Assembly: GCF_014203895.1 (NCBI RefSeq)
Contig: NZ_JACHJY010000001.1
Coordinates: forward strand, 496,001-560,000
DNA: 64,000 nt
Direction of reading: 5' to 3'
From: Streptomyces nymphaeiformis
Lineage (GTDB): Bacteria; Actinomycetota; Actinomycetes; Streptomycetales; Streptomycetaceae
Shown: positions 52,027 to 60,708 of the stretch, piece after piece
How the letters are laid out: each line of letters begins with the position of its first letter
How positions within the stretch are numbered: position 1 is the stretch's first letter
Notes under the pieces: model-generated
Databases searched by the model: none
Seen by the model: the letters and a program-made list of their open reading frames with translations, nothing else
What the model was told of the DNA's origin: nothing
Made by a program: the position numbers and the translations under genes

Positions 52027-52851
52027 ATGGCCATCGCACGACTCCTCGGGCGCCAGCGTCGGGAGTACAGGACCCCCGAGCCGCACCCGTCCGGCGCCCG
52101 CCCGCCGAAGCTCCAGACCGAGCTGGTGCCGCAGCACGTCGCGATCGTCATGGACGGCAACGGCCGCTGGGCCAAGGAGCGCGGCCTGCCGCGCACCGAG
52201 GGCCACAAGGTCGGCGCCGAGCAGGTCCTCGACGTGCTCCAGGGCGCGATCGAGATGGGCGTGGGGGCGATCTCGCTGTACGCCTTCTCCACCGAGAACT
52301 GGAAGCGCTCGCCCGAGGAGGTGCGCTTCCTGATGAACTTCAACCGCGACTTCATCCGCAAGACCCGCGACCAGCTCGACGAGCTCGGCATCCGGGTCCG
52401 CTGGGTCGGCCGGATGCCCAAGCTGTGGAAGTCCGTGGCCAAGGAGCTCCAGGTCGCGCAGGAGCAGACCAAGGACAACACCAAGCTCACGCTGTACTTC
52501 TGCATGAACTACGGCGGCCGCGCGGAGCTCACGGACGCGGCGCAGGCGATGGCCGAGGACGTGAAGGCGGGCCGCCTCGAACCCTCGAAGATCACCGAGA
52601 AGACCATCCAGAAGTACCTCTACTACCCGGACATGCCGGACGTGGACCTCTTCCTGCGGCCCAGCGGCGAGCAGCGCACCTCCAACTACCTGATCTGGCA
52701 GAGCGCGTACGCCGAGATGGTCTTCCAGGACGTGCTGTGGCCCGACTTCGACCGCCGCGACCTGTGGCGGGCCTGCGTCGAGTACGCCCAGCGCGACCGC
52801 CGCTTCGGCGGCGTCGACCCGGCGGACCTCGCCGTCCTCGACAAGGCCTGA
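52027..52851 (+). CDS. uppS: Isoprenyl (polyprenyl diphosphate) transferase
   Basis: This 274-residue cis-prenyltransferase has [29 protein letters not shown] (catalytic Asp), [31 protein letters not shown] and the signature [26 protein letters not shown]. It makes the polyprenyl carrier for cell wall synthesis; product length is not readable from sequence. ATG 52027 follows AGGAGAG. Cotranscribed with recO. Confidence 0.95.
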   Translation: MAIARLLGRQRREYRTPEPHPSGARPPKLQTELVPQHVAIVMDGNGRWAKERGLPRTEGHKVGAEQVLDVLQGAIEMGVGAISLYAFSTENWKRSPEEVRFLMNFNRDFIRKTRDQLDELGIRVRWVGRMPKLWKSVAKELQVAQEQTKDNTKLTLYFCMNYGGRAELTDAAQAMAEDVKAGRLEPSKITEKTIQKYLYYPDMPDVDLFLRPSGEQRTSNYLIWQSAYAEMVFQDVLWPDFDRRDLWRACVEYAQRDRRFGGVDPADLAVLDKA

Positions 52852-52858
52852 GCCGGCC

Positions 52859-53377
52859 GTGGGGGAGGGGGTGGAGCTCGTCTACACGCCGACGCGCGCG
52901 GACGTGGCCGACGCCGTGGGCGTCCAGATGAAGCACGGCTGGTTCCGTTGGGTGCTGCGGGTGATGCGGATCGTCGCGGTCCTGGCGGCCCTGGTGCTGC
53001 TCCTGGAGCTGTTCGGGCCCGGCGGCCCGAAGCCCGCGGGGGCCGCGCGCATGGCGGGGTTCGTGCTGCTGCTCGCGGTCCTCGGGCCGCTCGCGCGGTG
53101 GCTCACCAGCCGGCAGATGTACGCCCTGGTGGGGCGGCAGGGGGAGTTCCGGGCGCGCGTGGACGGGGACGGCGTCCGCTGGACCACCCGCGACAGCGAG
53201 ATCGTCCAGCGCTGGCAGCTCATGAACCGGTACGCCGAGACGCCGACGCAGTTCGTGCTGCTCTCCGCCGACAAGGGCGGTGTCGGAGTGGGCGCCCTGC
53301 CCAAGCGCGGCTTCGCCGACCCCGCCGACGTCGACCGGCTCCGCGAGGTCCTGGACCGCAACCTCACCCGCTTGTGA
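52859..53377 (+). CDS. Membrane protein with YcxB-like domain
   Basis: This 172-residue protein has two membrane helices (VMRIVAVLAALVLLLELF, AARMAGFVLLLAVLGPLARWL) followed by a soluble YcxB-like domain (VDGDGVRWTTRDSEIVQRWQLMNRYAETPTQFVLLSADKGGVGVGALPKRGFADPADVDRLREVL). The family is small and uncharacterised. GTG 52859 lies eight bases after uppS, probably as the operon's last gene. A very long hairpin follows, shared with zur. Confidence 0.78.
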   Translation: MGEGVELVYTPTRADVADAVGVQMKHGWFRWVLRVMRIVAVLAALVLLLELFGPGGPKPAGAARMAGFVLLLAVLGPLARWLTSRQMYALVGRQGEFRARVDGDGVRWTTRDSEIVQRWQLMNRYAETPTQFVLLSADKGGVGVGALPKRGFADPADVDRLREVLDRNLTRL

Positions 53378-53388
53378 CGTGACGTACG

Positions 53389-53450
53389 GACCTGACACAC
53401 GAAGGGCCCGCACCGAATCGTCTCGGTGCGGGCCCTTCGTATGTCAGGTC
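53389..53450. terminator. Extended bidirectional terminator before zur
   Basis: GACCTGACA (53389-53397) pairs with TGTCAGGTC (53442-53450), and after one mismatch the 18-bp stem 53399-53416 / 53423-53440 (core GAAGGGCCCGCACCGA) continues to a 6-nt ATCGTC loop. This is 27 paired bases in a 62-nt dyad; it reaches the zur stop codon. Confidence 0.9.
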
Positions 53451-53859
53451 ACTTCCCGGCGCAGTCCGCGCAGGTGCCGAAGATCTCGACCGTGTGCGCC
53501 ACGTTCACGAAGCCGTGCTCCGAGGCGATCGTCTCGGCCCACTGCTCCACCATCGGGCCCTCCACCTCCACGGCCTTGCCGCAGACGCGGCAGACCAGAT
53601 GGTGGTGGTGGTCGCCGGTGGAGCAGCGGCGGTAGACCGTCTCGCCTTCGCTGGTGCGCAGCGCGTCGACCTCGCCCGCGTCCGCGAGGGACTGGAGCGT
53701 GCGGTAGACGGTGGTGAGGCCGACGGAGTCGCCGCGGTGCTTGAGCATGTCGTGCAGCTCCTGGGCGCTGCGGAACTCGTCCACCTCGCTCAGCGCCGCC
53801 GACACTGCGGCCCGCTGCTTGGTGGAGCGGCCGCGTACGGGGGGTCCTGCCGTCGCCAC
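53449..53859 (-). CDS. zur: Zinc uptake regulator Zur (Fur family)
   Basis: This 136-residue Fur-family repressor has the winged-helix domain (TKQRAAVSAALSEVDEFRSAQELHDMLKHRGDSVGLTTVYRTLQSLADAGEVD) and the metal region HHHHLVCRVCGKAVEVEGP with C-terminal CADCAGK, giving the CxxC pairs of the structural zinc site. Its place downstream of znuA-znuC-znuB identifies it as Zur rather than Fur. It represses zinc uptake when zinc is ample; two Zur-like boxes lie at the znuA start. Confidence 0.92.
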   Translation of the reverse strand: MATAGPPVRGRSTKQRAAVSAALSEVDEFRSAQELHDMLKHRGDSVGLTTVYRTLQSLADAGEVDALRTSEGETVYRRCSTGDHHHHLVCRVCGKAVEVEGPMVEQWAETIASEHGFVNVAHTVEIFGTCADCAGK

Positions 53860-53930
53860 GGGGGCCTCCTTGAATGCTTGTCTGCCCCGCCATTCTGCCA
53901 GTCCCCCCTGCCCCCGGGATCAGCCGCGGA

Positions 53931-54827
53931 TCAGACCTTCACATCGTCCGTCGGCCGCCGGCTGGCCGGAACGCAGCGGGTGTCGCAGTCCGCGGTGGCC
54001 TGCGCGGCGGCCTTGGCCCGCCGCTTGGCGAGAGGGGTGGCGAGCAGGGTCAGGACGATGAAGATCCCGATCGCGTACAGGACGATCGTCGCGCCGGGGG
54101 GCACATCCTGGTAGTACGAGGTGACCGTGCCCGCCAGGGTGACCGTGATGCCGGTCGCCACCGCGAGGACGAAGGTCGCGCGGAAGGACTTCGACAGCTG
54201 CTGGGCGGCCGCCACCGGCACCACCATCAGCGCGCTGACCAGGAGCAGGCCCACGACTCGCATGGCGACCGTGACCGTCACCGCGGCGGTGACCGCGACG
54301 AGCAGGTTCAGGGCGCGGACCGGCAGGCCGGTGACCCGGGCGAACTCCTCGTCCTGGCTGACCGCGAAGAGCTGACGGCGCAGGCCCACCGTGACCAGGA
54401 CCACGAAGGCGGCGAGGACGCTGATCGCGGTGATGTCCGCCGTCGAGACGGTGGAGAGCGAGCCGAAGAGGTACGAGCTCAGGTTGGCGTTGGAACCCGT
54501 CGACGAGAGGTTGATCAGCAGGACGCCGCCGGCCATGCCGCCGTAGAAGAGCAGCGCGAGCGCGAGGTCGCCGCGGGTCTTGCCGTACGCCCGGATCAGT
54601 TCCATCGCGATCGAGCCCGCGACGGCGACGAGGGTCGCCATCCAGACGGGGCTGGAGTTCAGGAGGAAGCCGAGGCCGACGCCCGTCATGGCGACGTGGC
54701 CGATGCCGTCGCCCATCAGGGCCTGGCGGCGCTGCACGAGATAGATGCCGACGGCGGGCGCGGTGATGCCGACGAGAACGGCGGCGAGCAGGGCCCGCTG
54801 CATGAAGGCGGGTTCGAGGAAGTCCAT
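53931..54827 (-). CDS. znuB: Zinc ABC transporter permease
   Basis: This 298-residue ABC-3 family permease has about eight hydrophobic helices (FMQRALLAAVLVGITAPAVGIYLVQRRQALMGDGIGHVAMTGVGLGFLL, VLAAFVVLVTVGLRRQLFAVSQDEEFARVTGLPVRALNLL). The AHVAMTG-type motif contacts the ATPase. It lies two bases after znuC, so expression is coupled. Zur follows 71 bp later. Confidence 0.94.
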   Translation of the reverse strand: MDFLEPAFMQRALLAAVLVGITAPAVGIYLVQRRQALMGDGIGHVAMTGVGLGFLLNSSPVWMATLVAVAGSIAMELIRAYGKTRGDLALALLFYGGMAGGVLLINLSSTGSNANLSSYLFGSLSTVSTADITAISVLAAFVVLVTVGLRRQLFAVSQDEEFARVTGLPVRALNLLVAVTAAVTVTVAMRVVGLLLVSALMVVPVAAAQQLSKSFRATFVLAVATGITVTLAGTVTSYYQDVPPGATIVLYAIGIFIVLTLLATPLAKRRAKAAAQATADCDTRCVPASRRPTDDVKV

Positions 54828-54829
54828 GA

Positions 54830-55597
54830 TCAGGTCAGCAGTCCCGTACGGAGCGGCTCGTCGGCCGCGTGCGGATGAACGTGGTCGTGGCCGGGCAGGG
54901 CGTGCTGGCCGACGGCCTCGGGCGGCGGGCCGTCGTGGACGACGCAGCCGTCGCGCAGGACGACCGCGCGGTCGATGAGGGGCTCCAGGGGGCCCAGCTC
55001 GTGCAGGACGAGGAGGACGGAGGTGCCGCCCGCGACCTGCTCGCGCAGGGTCGCGGCGAGGATCTCCTGGCTCCCGAGGTCCACGCCGGCCATCGGCTCG
55101 TCCATGATCAGGAGTTCGGGCTCGGAGGCGAGCGCGCGGGCGATCAGGACCCGCTGGTGCTGGCCGCCGGAGAGGGCGGTGACGGAGTCCTGGGCGCGGT
55201 CGGCGAGGCCGACCAGTTCCATCGCCCGGTGGACGGCGGCCCTGTCGGCCTTGGTCGGCAGGCCGAACCGGCGGCGGGCGAGGCGGCCGGAGGCGACGAC
55301 CTCCCGGACGGTGGCCGGCACCCCGGCGGACGACGTGGTGCGCTGCGGTACGTAGCCGACGCGGGCCCAGTCGCGGAACCGCTTCCGTTCGGTGCCGAAC
55401 AGCTCGATCGTGCCGCCGGTCAGCGGGACCTGGCCGATGATCGCGCGGACGGCGGTGGACTTGCCGGAGCCGTTCGCGCCGAGCAGCGCGACGACCTCGC
55501 CGCGGCCGACGGTGAGGTCGACGCCGCGCAGGACGGGGCGGGCGCCGAGGGCGGCGGTGGCGCCGCGGACGGAGATGACGGGCTGGTCGTCGCTCAC
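54830..55597 (-). CDS. znuC: Zinc ABC transporter ATP-binding protein
   Basis: This 255-residue ATPase has Walker A LLGANGSGKST, signature VTALSGGQHQRVLIARALA, Walker B LLIMDEPMAGVDL and switch His in VLLVLHELGPL. Its tail is His-rich (GQHALPGHDHVHPHAADEP), which may sense or buffer zinc. It lies nine bases after znuA. Energises zinc import. Confidence 0.94.
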   Translation of the reverse strand: MSDDQPVISVRGATAALGARPVLRGVDLTVGRGEVVALLGANGSGKSTAVRAIIGQVPLTGGTIELFGTERKRFRDWARVGYVPQRTTSSAGVPATVREVVASGRLARRRFGLPTKADRAAVHRAMELVGLADRAQDSVTALSGGQHQRVLIARALASEPELLIMDEPMAGVDLGSQEILAATLREQVAGGTSVLLVLHELGPLEPLIDRAVVLRDGCVVHDGPPPEAVGQHALPGHDHVHPHAADEPLRTGLLT

Positions 55598-55606
55598 GGG
55601 GGCCTC

Positions 55607-56563
55607 CTACTTGGCGCCGAGCGCGGTCTTCAGCGCGGCGAGGTTGGACCGCATGACCTCGATGTAGTCGTGGCCCTTGGACTTGCCCGTGATTCCCTCA
55701 AGCGGGTCGAGGACGTCGGTCTTCAGACCGGTGTCGGTCGCGAGGGTCTTCGCGGTCTTGTCGCTCGCGAGGGTCTCGAAGAAGACGGTGGAGACCTTGT
55801 CGTGCTTCGCGATGTCCTGGAGTTCCTTGATGCGGGCGGGGCTCGGCTCGGACTCGGGGTCCATGCCGGAGATGCCCTCCTGCTCCAGGCCGTAGCGCTC
55901 GGCGAGGTAGCCGAAGGCGGAGTGGGTGGTGATGAAGGTCTTCGTGGTGGTGTTCTTGAGGCCCGTCTCGAAGGCGGTGTTCAGGTCGCCGAGCTTCTTC
56001 ACCAGGGCTTCGGTGTTCTTCTCGTAGTCGGCGGCGTGGTCGGGGTCCGCCTTCTCCAGGGCGCTGCCGACACCCTTGGCGACCTCGGCGTACTTCACGG
56101 GGTCGAGCCAGATGTGGGGGTCCGCGCCGGCCTCGGACTCATGGGCGTCGCTGTGGCCGTGGTCGTGGCCGACCTCGGTGCCGTGCTCTTCGAGCTTGGT
56201 GAGGGTCGCGGCGTCGACGGTGTTCTTCACGCCGGCCTGGGCGATGGCGTCGTCGACGGCGGGCTGGATGCCCTTGAGGTAGAGGACGACGTCGGCGTCG
56301 GCGAGCTCGCCGACCTGCTTGGGCTTGAGCTCCAGGTCGTGCGGCTCGACGCCGGGCTTGGTGAGCGTGTTGACGGCGACGTGGCCGCCGCCTATCTGCT
56401 CGGCCAGGTACTGCATCGGGTAGAACGACGCCACCACGTCCAGCTTGCCGCCACTGTTCTTGTCGGCCGCGTCCGAGGTTCCGGAGCAGGCGGAGAGGGT
56501 GACGAGCCCGAGGGCGACGGCTCCGGCGACGGCGGTCGGGGGTATCAGTCGGCGTACGTTCAT
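55607..56563 (-). CDS. znuA: Zinc ABC transporter substrate-binding lipoprotein
   Basis: This 318-residue cluster-9 binding protein has a lipoprotein signal (VTLSACSGT, lipobox LSAC near residue 26), the metal ligands expected in TKPGVEPHDLELKP, a His-rich loop (GTEVGHDHGHSDAHESEAGADPHIW) and ITTHSAFGYLAERYGLEQEGISG. The His loop marks zinc specificity. I chose ATG 56563 (MNVRRLIPP); a TTG at 56581 is in frame. Two Zur-like boxes overlap and precede the start, so it is probably strongly repressed by Zur. Confidence 0.94.
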   Translation of the reverse strand: MNVRRLIPPTAVAGAVALGLVTLSACSGTSDAADKNSGGKLDVVASFYPMQYLAEQIGGGHVAVNTLTKPGVEPHDLELKPKQVGELADADVVLYLKGIQPAVDDAIAQAGVKNTVDAATLTKLEEHGTEVGHDHGHSDAHESEAGADPHIWLDPVKYAEVAKGVGSALEKADPDHAADYEKNTEALVKKLGDLNTAFETGLKNTTTKTFITTHSAFGYLAERYGLEQEGISGMDPESEPSPARIKELQDIAKHDKVSTVFFETLASDKTAKTLATDTGLKTDVLDPLEGITGKSKGHDYIEVMRSNLAALKTALGAK

Positions 56564-56577
56564 GACAGTCATTTTCA
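56563..56577. promoter_or_regulatory. Zur-like box 1 at the znuA start
   Basis: TGACAGTCATTTTCA is a 7-1-7 dyad matching 5 of 7 pairs, close to the actinobacterial Zur consensus TGAAAATGATTTTCA. It overlaps the first base of the znuA start codon. Confidence 0.7.
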
Positions 56578-56584
56578 ACAAAGA

Positions 56585-56599
56585 TGGAAACGGTTGTCA
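56585..56599. promoter_or_regulatory. Zur-like box 2 upstream of znuA
   Basis: TGGAAACGGTTGTCA is a second 15-bp 7-1-7 dyad, starting eight bases after box 1 in the same register. The pair would allow cooperative Zur binding in the znuA-glyS spacer. Confidence 0.6.
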
Positions 56600-56661
56600 A
56601 TTGCCGATGGTCGGGGGCGGCCCGGGCGGAACCGATTTGATACGGGGGGCGTGCGCGCCGG

Positions 56662-56667
56662 TAACCT
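56662..56667 (+). promoter_or_regulatory. Predicted glyS -10 element
   Basis: TAACCT fits TANNNT about 40 bases before the glyS GTG, in the spacer divergent from znuA. Confidence 0.4.
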
Positions 56668-56706
56668 GTGGCATTCGCACTTCGTCGTCGTAATGAAGAG
56701 AGCACC

Positions 56707-58086
56707 GTGGCCGCCGACAAGATCGACACCATCGTCAGCCTGAGCAAGCGCCGTGGCTTCGTCTACCCGTGCAGCGAGATCTACGGCGGCCAGCGTGCCG
56801 CCTGGGACTACGGACCGCTGGGTGTCGAGCTGAAGGAGAACCTGAAGCGCCAGTGGTGGCGTTACATGGTCACCGCGCGCGAGGACGTCGTCGGCATCGA
56901 CTCGTCCGTCATCCTGGCCACCGAGGTGTGGGAGGCGTCCGGTCACGTCGCGACCTTCACCGACCCGCTGACCGAGTGCACCTCCTGCCACAAGCGCTTC
57001 CGCGCCGACCACCTGGAGGAGGCGTACGAGGAGAAGCACGGCCGTCTCCCCGAGAGCCTCACCGACCTCAACTGCCCGAACTGCGGCAACAAGGGCACCT
57101 TCACCGAGCCCAAGCAGTTCTCCGGCCTGCTCTCCACGCACCTCGGCCCGACCCAGGACACCGGCTCCGTCGCGTACCTGCGCCCCGAGACCGCCCAGGG
57201 CATCTTCACCAACTTCTCCCAGGTGCTGACCACCTCGCGCAAGAAGCCCCCGTTCGGCATCGCGCAGATGGGCAAGTCCTTCCGGAACGAGATCACTCCG
57301 GGCAACTTCATCTTCCGCACGCGCGAGTTCGAGCAGATGGAGATGGAGTTCTTCGTCAAGCCGGGCGAGGACGAGCAGTGGCAGGAGTACTGGATGCAGC
57401 AGCGCTGGAACTGGTACACCGGCCTGGGTCTCCGTGAGGAGAACATGCGCTGGTACGAGCACCCGCAGGAGAAGCTCTCCCACTACTCGAAGCGCACCGC
57501 CGACATCGAGTACCGCTTCCAGTTCGGCGGCAGCGAGTGGGGCGAGCTCGAGGGCGTCGCCAACCGCACCGACTACGACCTCAACGCGCACTCCAAGGCC
57601 TCCGGCGCCAACCTGACGTTCCTGGAGCAGGAGAGCGGCGAGCGTTACACGCCGTACGTCATCGAGCCCGCCGCCGGTGTCGGCCGCGCGATGCTGGCCT
57701 TCCTGCTCGACGCGTACATCGAGGACGAGGCCCCGAACGCCAAGGGCGTCATGGAGAAGCGCACCGTGCTGCGCCTCGACCACCGCCTGGCCCCGATCAA
57801 GGTCGCGGTCCTCCCGCTCTCCCGCAACGCGCAGCTCTCCCCGAAGGCCAAGGGCCTCGCGGCGGACCTGCGCCAGAACTGGAACATCGAGTTCGACGAC
57901 GCCGGCGCCATCGGCCGCCGCTACCGCCGTCAGGACGAGATCGGCACCCCGTACTGCGTCACCGTCGACTTCGACACCCTCGAGGACAACGCGGTGACCG
58001 TGCGCGAGCGCGACACCATGAAGCAGGAGCGCGTCTCCCTCGACCAGATCCAGGGTTACCTGGGCAGCCGTCTGCTGGGCTGCTGA
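56707..58086 (+). CDS. glyS: Glycine--tRNA ligase, single-chain (eukaryote-like dimeric) type
   Basis: This 459-residue class II synthetase has [34 protein letters not shown] (motif 1 region), motif 2 [34 protein letters not shown] and motif 3 [17 protein letters not shown], plus the C-terminal anticodon-binding domain ([15 protein letters not shown]). It is the alpha2 type, not the bacterial alpha2beta2 GlyQS. A CxxC-containing insert ([18 protein letters not shown]) looks like a zinc-binding element. GTG 56707 follows GAAGAGAGCACC. A 21-bp terminator follows. Confidence 0.96.
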   Translation: MAADKIDTIVSLSKRRGFVYPCSEIYGGQRAAWDYGPLGVELKENLKRQWWRYMVTAREDVVGIDSSVILATEVWEASGHVATFTDPLTECTSCHKRFRADHLEEAYEEKHGRLPESLTDLNCPNCGNKGTFTEPKQFSGLLSTHLGPTQDTGSVAYLRPETAQGIFTNFSQVLTTSRKKPPFGIAQMGKSFRNEITPGNFIFRTREFEQMEMEFFVKPGEDEQWQEYWMQQRWNWYTGLGLREENMRWYEHPQEKLSHYSKRTADIEYRFQFGGSEWGELEGVANRTDYDLNAHSKASGANLTFLEQESGERYTPYVIEPAAGVGRAMLAFLLDAYIEDEAPNAKGVMEKRTVLRLDHRLAPIKVAVLPLSRNAQLSPKAKGLAADLRQNWNIEFDDAGAIGRRYRRQDEIGTPYCVTVDFDTLEDNAVTVRERDTMKQERVSLDQIQGYLGSRLLGC

Positions 58087-58100
58087 ATCTGATCGCCCGT

Positions 58101-58146
58101 ACGGGAAAGCCCCCGGTTCCGATGTCGGAACCGGGGGCTTTCCCGT
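58101..58146. terminator. Strong terminator after glyS
   Basis: A 21-bp perfect stem (58101-58121 with 58126-58146, core GGAAAGCCCCCGGTTCC) with loop ATGT. It serves glyS and the convergent membrane protein gene. Confidence 0.92.
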
Positions 58147-58162
58147 GGGTGCTCCAGCCGCT

Positions 58163-58885
58163 CTAGGCGTTCGCGGCGGCAGCGGCGGCGACGGCGGCCG
58201 CCTCCGCCTCGGCCGCGCGCCGGGCCCCCTCGGCCGCGCGGCGCTTGCCGAACCAGCCCGTCCAGACGCCGAGGGCGCCCAGGACTCCGTAGATCATGAT
58301 CGGGCTGATCGTGACCATGGTCTTGGTCGGCAGCACGTACGCGAGGGCGATGCGGACCAGCGCCTCCGCCAGGTACGCCACGCCCCACACCAGCGTCATC
58401 GTGCGCATCGTGGAGCGGAAGCCGTCGAACTGCCACATGCCGTTCCACCAGGCCGTGCTCGCCGGGGTCCCGTCGGTCGCGAACTTGCGGCCGAAGTAGA
58501 ACATCAGCGGGCGCGGGGCGAGCAGCGTCCCCAGGCAGAGCAGGCCGAACAGGCCCGTGATCGACGAGTCCTTGATGAGGAGCGCGCGGGCGGTGTGCGC
58601 GCCGACCAGCGAGACGACGGCCGTGATCACCAGGAAGACCAGGGTGACGATCGCGAACTCGTCGAGCTTGCGGCGCCAGGCGGCCATGATCGCGGTGTCG
58701 AGGACCGGCCAGGCGCTGCTGAGGAGCAGGGCGGAGAACTCGGACCAGCCGTGGTCCTCCGTGAGCGTGTTGTACGTGAGGATCGGCGCCACGACGTTGA
58801 GGCCGATGGTGAGGACCCACCCGATCGCGGAGGACCCGCCCGATCGGGCCGGCTTGGCGAGTGGTGGTGCGGGTGGTGTGGACAT
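58163..58885 (-). CDS. VC0807-like integral membrane protein
   Basis: This 240-residue protein has about six hydrophobic segments (SAIGWVLTIGLNVVAPILTY, FAIVTLVFLVITAVVSLVGA, ITGLFGLLCLGTLLAPRPLMFYFGRKFA, YLAEALVRIALAYVLPTKTMVTISPIMIYG) and an Ala/Glu-rich cytoplasmic tail. The RPLMFYFGRKF and ISPIMIYG patterns recall the VC0807/intracellular-septation-A-like family. Role unknown. Start ATG 58885 (MSTPPAPPL) follows AGGGGGAACC; an upstream in-frame start adds 12 residues without a ribosome site. Confidence 0.7.
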   Translation of the reverse strand: MSTPPAPPLAKPARSGGSSAIGWVLTIGLNVVAPILTYNTLTEDHGWSEFSALLLSSAWPVLDTAIMAAWRRKLDEFAIVTLVFLVITAVVSLVGAHTARALLIKDSSITGLFGLLCLGTLLAPRPLMFYFGRKFATDGTPASTAWWNGMWQFDGFRSTMRTMTLVWGVAYLAEALVRIALAYVLPTKTMVTISPIMIYGVLGALGVWTGWFGKRRAAEGARRAAEAEAAAVAAAAAANA

Positions 58886-58992
58886 GGTTCCCCCTGGGTG
58901 GTTCTGCGGCCTCGCGGCCACGGTGCGGAGGAAGGCTAGTCATGCACCGGACAGGGAAGGGGAAACTCCAGGCCAAATGATCTTCAAATGGC

Positions 58993-59586
58993 TTATCGGG
59001 CCCGCAGCGCGCGCTGCACGAGGGACACGACCCCGTCGAACGCGTCCTCGACGTCCGGGGCCGACCAGTCGGCCGCGTGCGCCGGGTTGTGGAAGCGGTC
59101 CGTGGCGTGGAAGACCGCGCGGGCCGTCGCCGTGAAGTCCCGCTCCGGCGCCGCGAACACGCCCTCGCGGTGGCCGTCCTCCAGGATCCGGGCGATCTGC
59201 TCGACGAGGTGCTCCTCGTGCCGGTCGACCACCGCGCTGTTCTCGCCGATCAGCACCTGGAAGGTGGCCATCAGCTCCGGGTCGCCGCCCGCCTTGCTGC
59301 GCTTGAACCGGAAGAGGGCGGTGAGCCAGCCGGTGAGCCGCTCGTCGGCGGGCTCGTCACCCTCGACGTACGGCGCGAGGGAGACGATCGTCCGCTGCAG
59401 CCACTGCTCGGTGACCGCCTCGCGCAGCGCCGCCTTCGTGCGGAAGTGGCGGTACACGCTGCCATGGCTCACGCCGAGGACCCGCGCCACGTCGACGACC
59501 GTCGCCTTCGCCGGGCCGTAGCGCCGGAGCACCTCCTCGGTCGCTTCGAGGATGCGCTCGGCGGTCAGGGTCTCCGTGGTGGCCAT
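58993..59586 (-). CDS. TetR family transcriptional regulator
   Basis: This 197-residue regulator has the TetR HTH (TAERILEATEEVLRRYGPAKATVVDVARVLGVSHGSVYRHFRTKAALREAVTEQWL, residues 8-62) and a helical ligand domain. The start has a TAATGT hexamer six bases upstream, so the message is probably leaderless. It lies downstream of the aldo/keto reductase gene on the same strand with a 16-bp gap and probably controls that gene. Confidence 0.92.
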   Translation of the reverse strand: MATTETLTAERILEATEEVLRRYGPAKATVVDVARVLGVSHGSVYRHFRTKAALREAVTEQWLQRTIVSLAPYVEGDEPADERLTGWLTALFRFKRSKAGGDPELMATFQVLIGENSAVVDRHEEHLVEQIARILEDGHREGVFAAPERDFTATARAVFHATDRFHNPAHAADWSAPDVEDAFDGVVSLVQRALRAR

Positions 59587-59592
59587 GGAATG

Positions 59593-59598
59593 ACATTA
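59593..59598 (-). promoter_or_regulatory. Predicted -10 element, leaderless start of the TetR gene
   Basis: TAATGT on the minus strand ends six bases before the ATG at 59586. It overlaps the gap to the upstream reductase gene. Confidence 0.45.
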
Positions 59599-59602
59599 CC
59601 CG

Positions 59603-60643
59603 TCAGCGCTCACTGTCCAGGTGGGCCATCTGGGACTCCGGGTAGCGGGCGCCGACCGCCGCGTCCGCCGGGACGGCCTGCTCGATCGCGGCCAGGTCGG
59701 CGGCGTCGAGCGTGACGTCCAGGGCGCCGAGGGCCTCGGCGAGCCGGTCGCGGCGGCGGGCGCCGACCAGCGGGACGATGTCTGCGCCGTGACGAGGTCC
59801 TTGGGCCAGTACCCAGGCGATCGCGGTCTGGGCGACCGTGACGCCCTTGGCCTCGGCGACCGCGCGCAGCCGGTCCACCAGGTCCAGGTTCCGGTCGAGG
59901 TTCTCGCCCTGGAAGCGCGGGCTGAAGCCGCGGAAGTCGCCCGGGGCCAGCTCGCGGTCCCGGGTGAAGTGGCCGCTGATCAGGCCGCGGGAGAGCACTC
60001 CGTACGCGGTGACGCCGATGCCGAGCTCGCGGGCGGTCGGCAGGATCTTGTCCTCGATGCCCCGGGAGATCAGCGAGTACTCGATCTGGAGGTCCGCGAT
60101 CGGGGCGACGGCCGCCGCCCGGCGCAGGGTGTCCGCGCCGACCTCGGAGAGGCCGATGTGCTTCACGTGCCCGGCCTCGACCAGCTCGGCGATGGCGCCG
60201 ACGGTCTCCTCGATCGGGACCTCCGGGTCGACGCGGGCGATCCGGTAGACGTCGATGTGGTCGGTGCCGAGGCGCTGGAGCGAGTACGCGAGGAAGTTCT
60301 TCACCGCGGCCGGGCGGCCGTCGATCCCGCTGAAGCCGCCCTCCATCGTGCGCAGGGCGCCGAACTTCACGCTGGTCAGCGCGCGCTCGCGGGCGGCGGC
60401 CGGCGCGGTCCGCAGCGCCTCGTTGATCAGCAGCTCGTTGTGGCCCATTCCGTAGAAGTCGCCCGTGTCGAGCAGGGTGACTCCGGCGTCGAGGGCGGCG
60501 TGGATCGTGGCGATCGACTCGGCGCGGTCGGCCTCGCCGTACAGCGCGGACATGCCCATGCAGCCGAGGCCGAGCGCGGAGACGGTGGGGCCGGTGGTGC
60601 CGAGGGGGCGGGTGGGGATGGAGGTCTTCGTGTGCGTCGTCAT
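59603..60643 (-). CDS. Aldo/keto reductase, catalytic His replaced
   Basis: This 346-residue AKR barrel has LGTTGPTVSALGLGCMGMSALYGEADRAES, the tetrad Asp and Tyr in LLDTGDFYGMGHNE, Lys in SVKFGA and the cofactor region VAQTAIAWVLAQG, IVPLVGARRRDRL. The usual tetrad His (YYQHRVDP in AKR13-type enzymes) is replaced: VYRIARVDPEVPIEE. Some pyridoxal-reductase-like relatives share this pattern, so it may still be active with altered chemistry. NADPH-dependent by family. The TetR gene follows. Confidence 0.88.
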   Translation of the reverse strand: MTTHTKTSIPTRPLGTTGPTVSALGLGCMGMSALYGEADRAESIATIHAALDAGVTLLDTGDFYGMGHNELLINEALRTAPAAARERALTSVKFGALRTMEGGFSGIDGRPAAVKNFLAYSLQRLGTDHIDVYRIARVDPEVPIEETVGAIAELVEAGHVKHIGLSEVGADTLRRAAAVAPIADLQIEYSLISRGIEDKILPTARELGIGVTAYGVLSRGLISGHFTRDRELAPGDFRGFSPRFQGENLDRNLDLVDRLRAVAEAKGVTVAQTAIAWVLAQGPRHGADIVPLVGARRRDRLAEALGALDVTLDAADLAAIEQAVPADAAVGARYPESQMAHLDSER

Positions 60644-60708
60644 GGAACAACCATGGCATGTGTGATGACAGATTTCAATATCTGTCACTCCATCCCTCCT
60701 CTCCCGGG

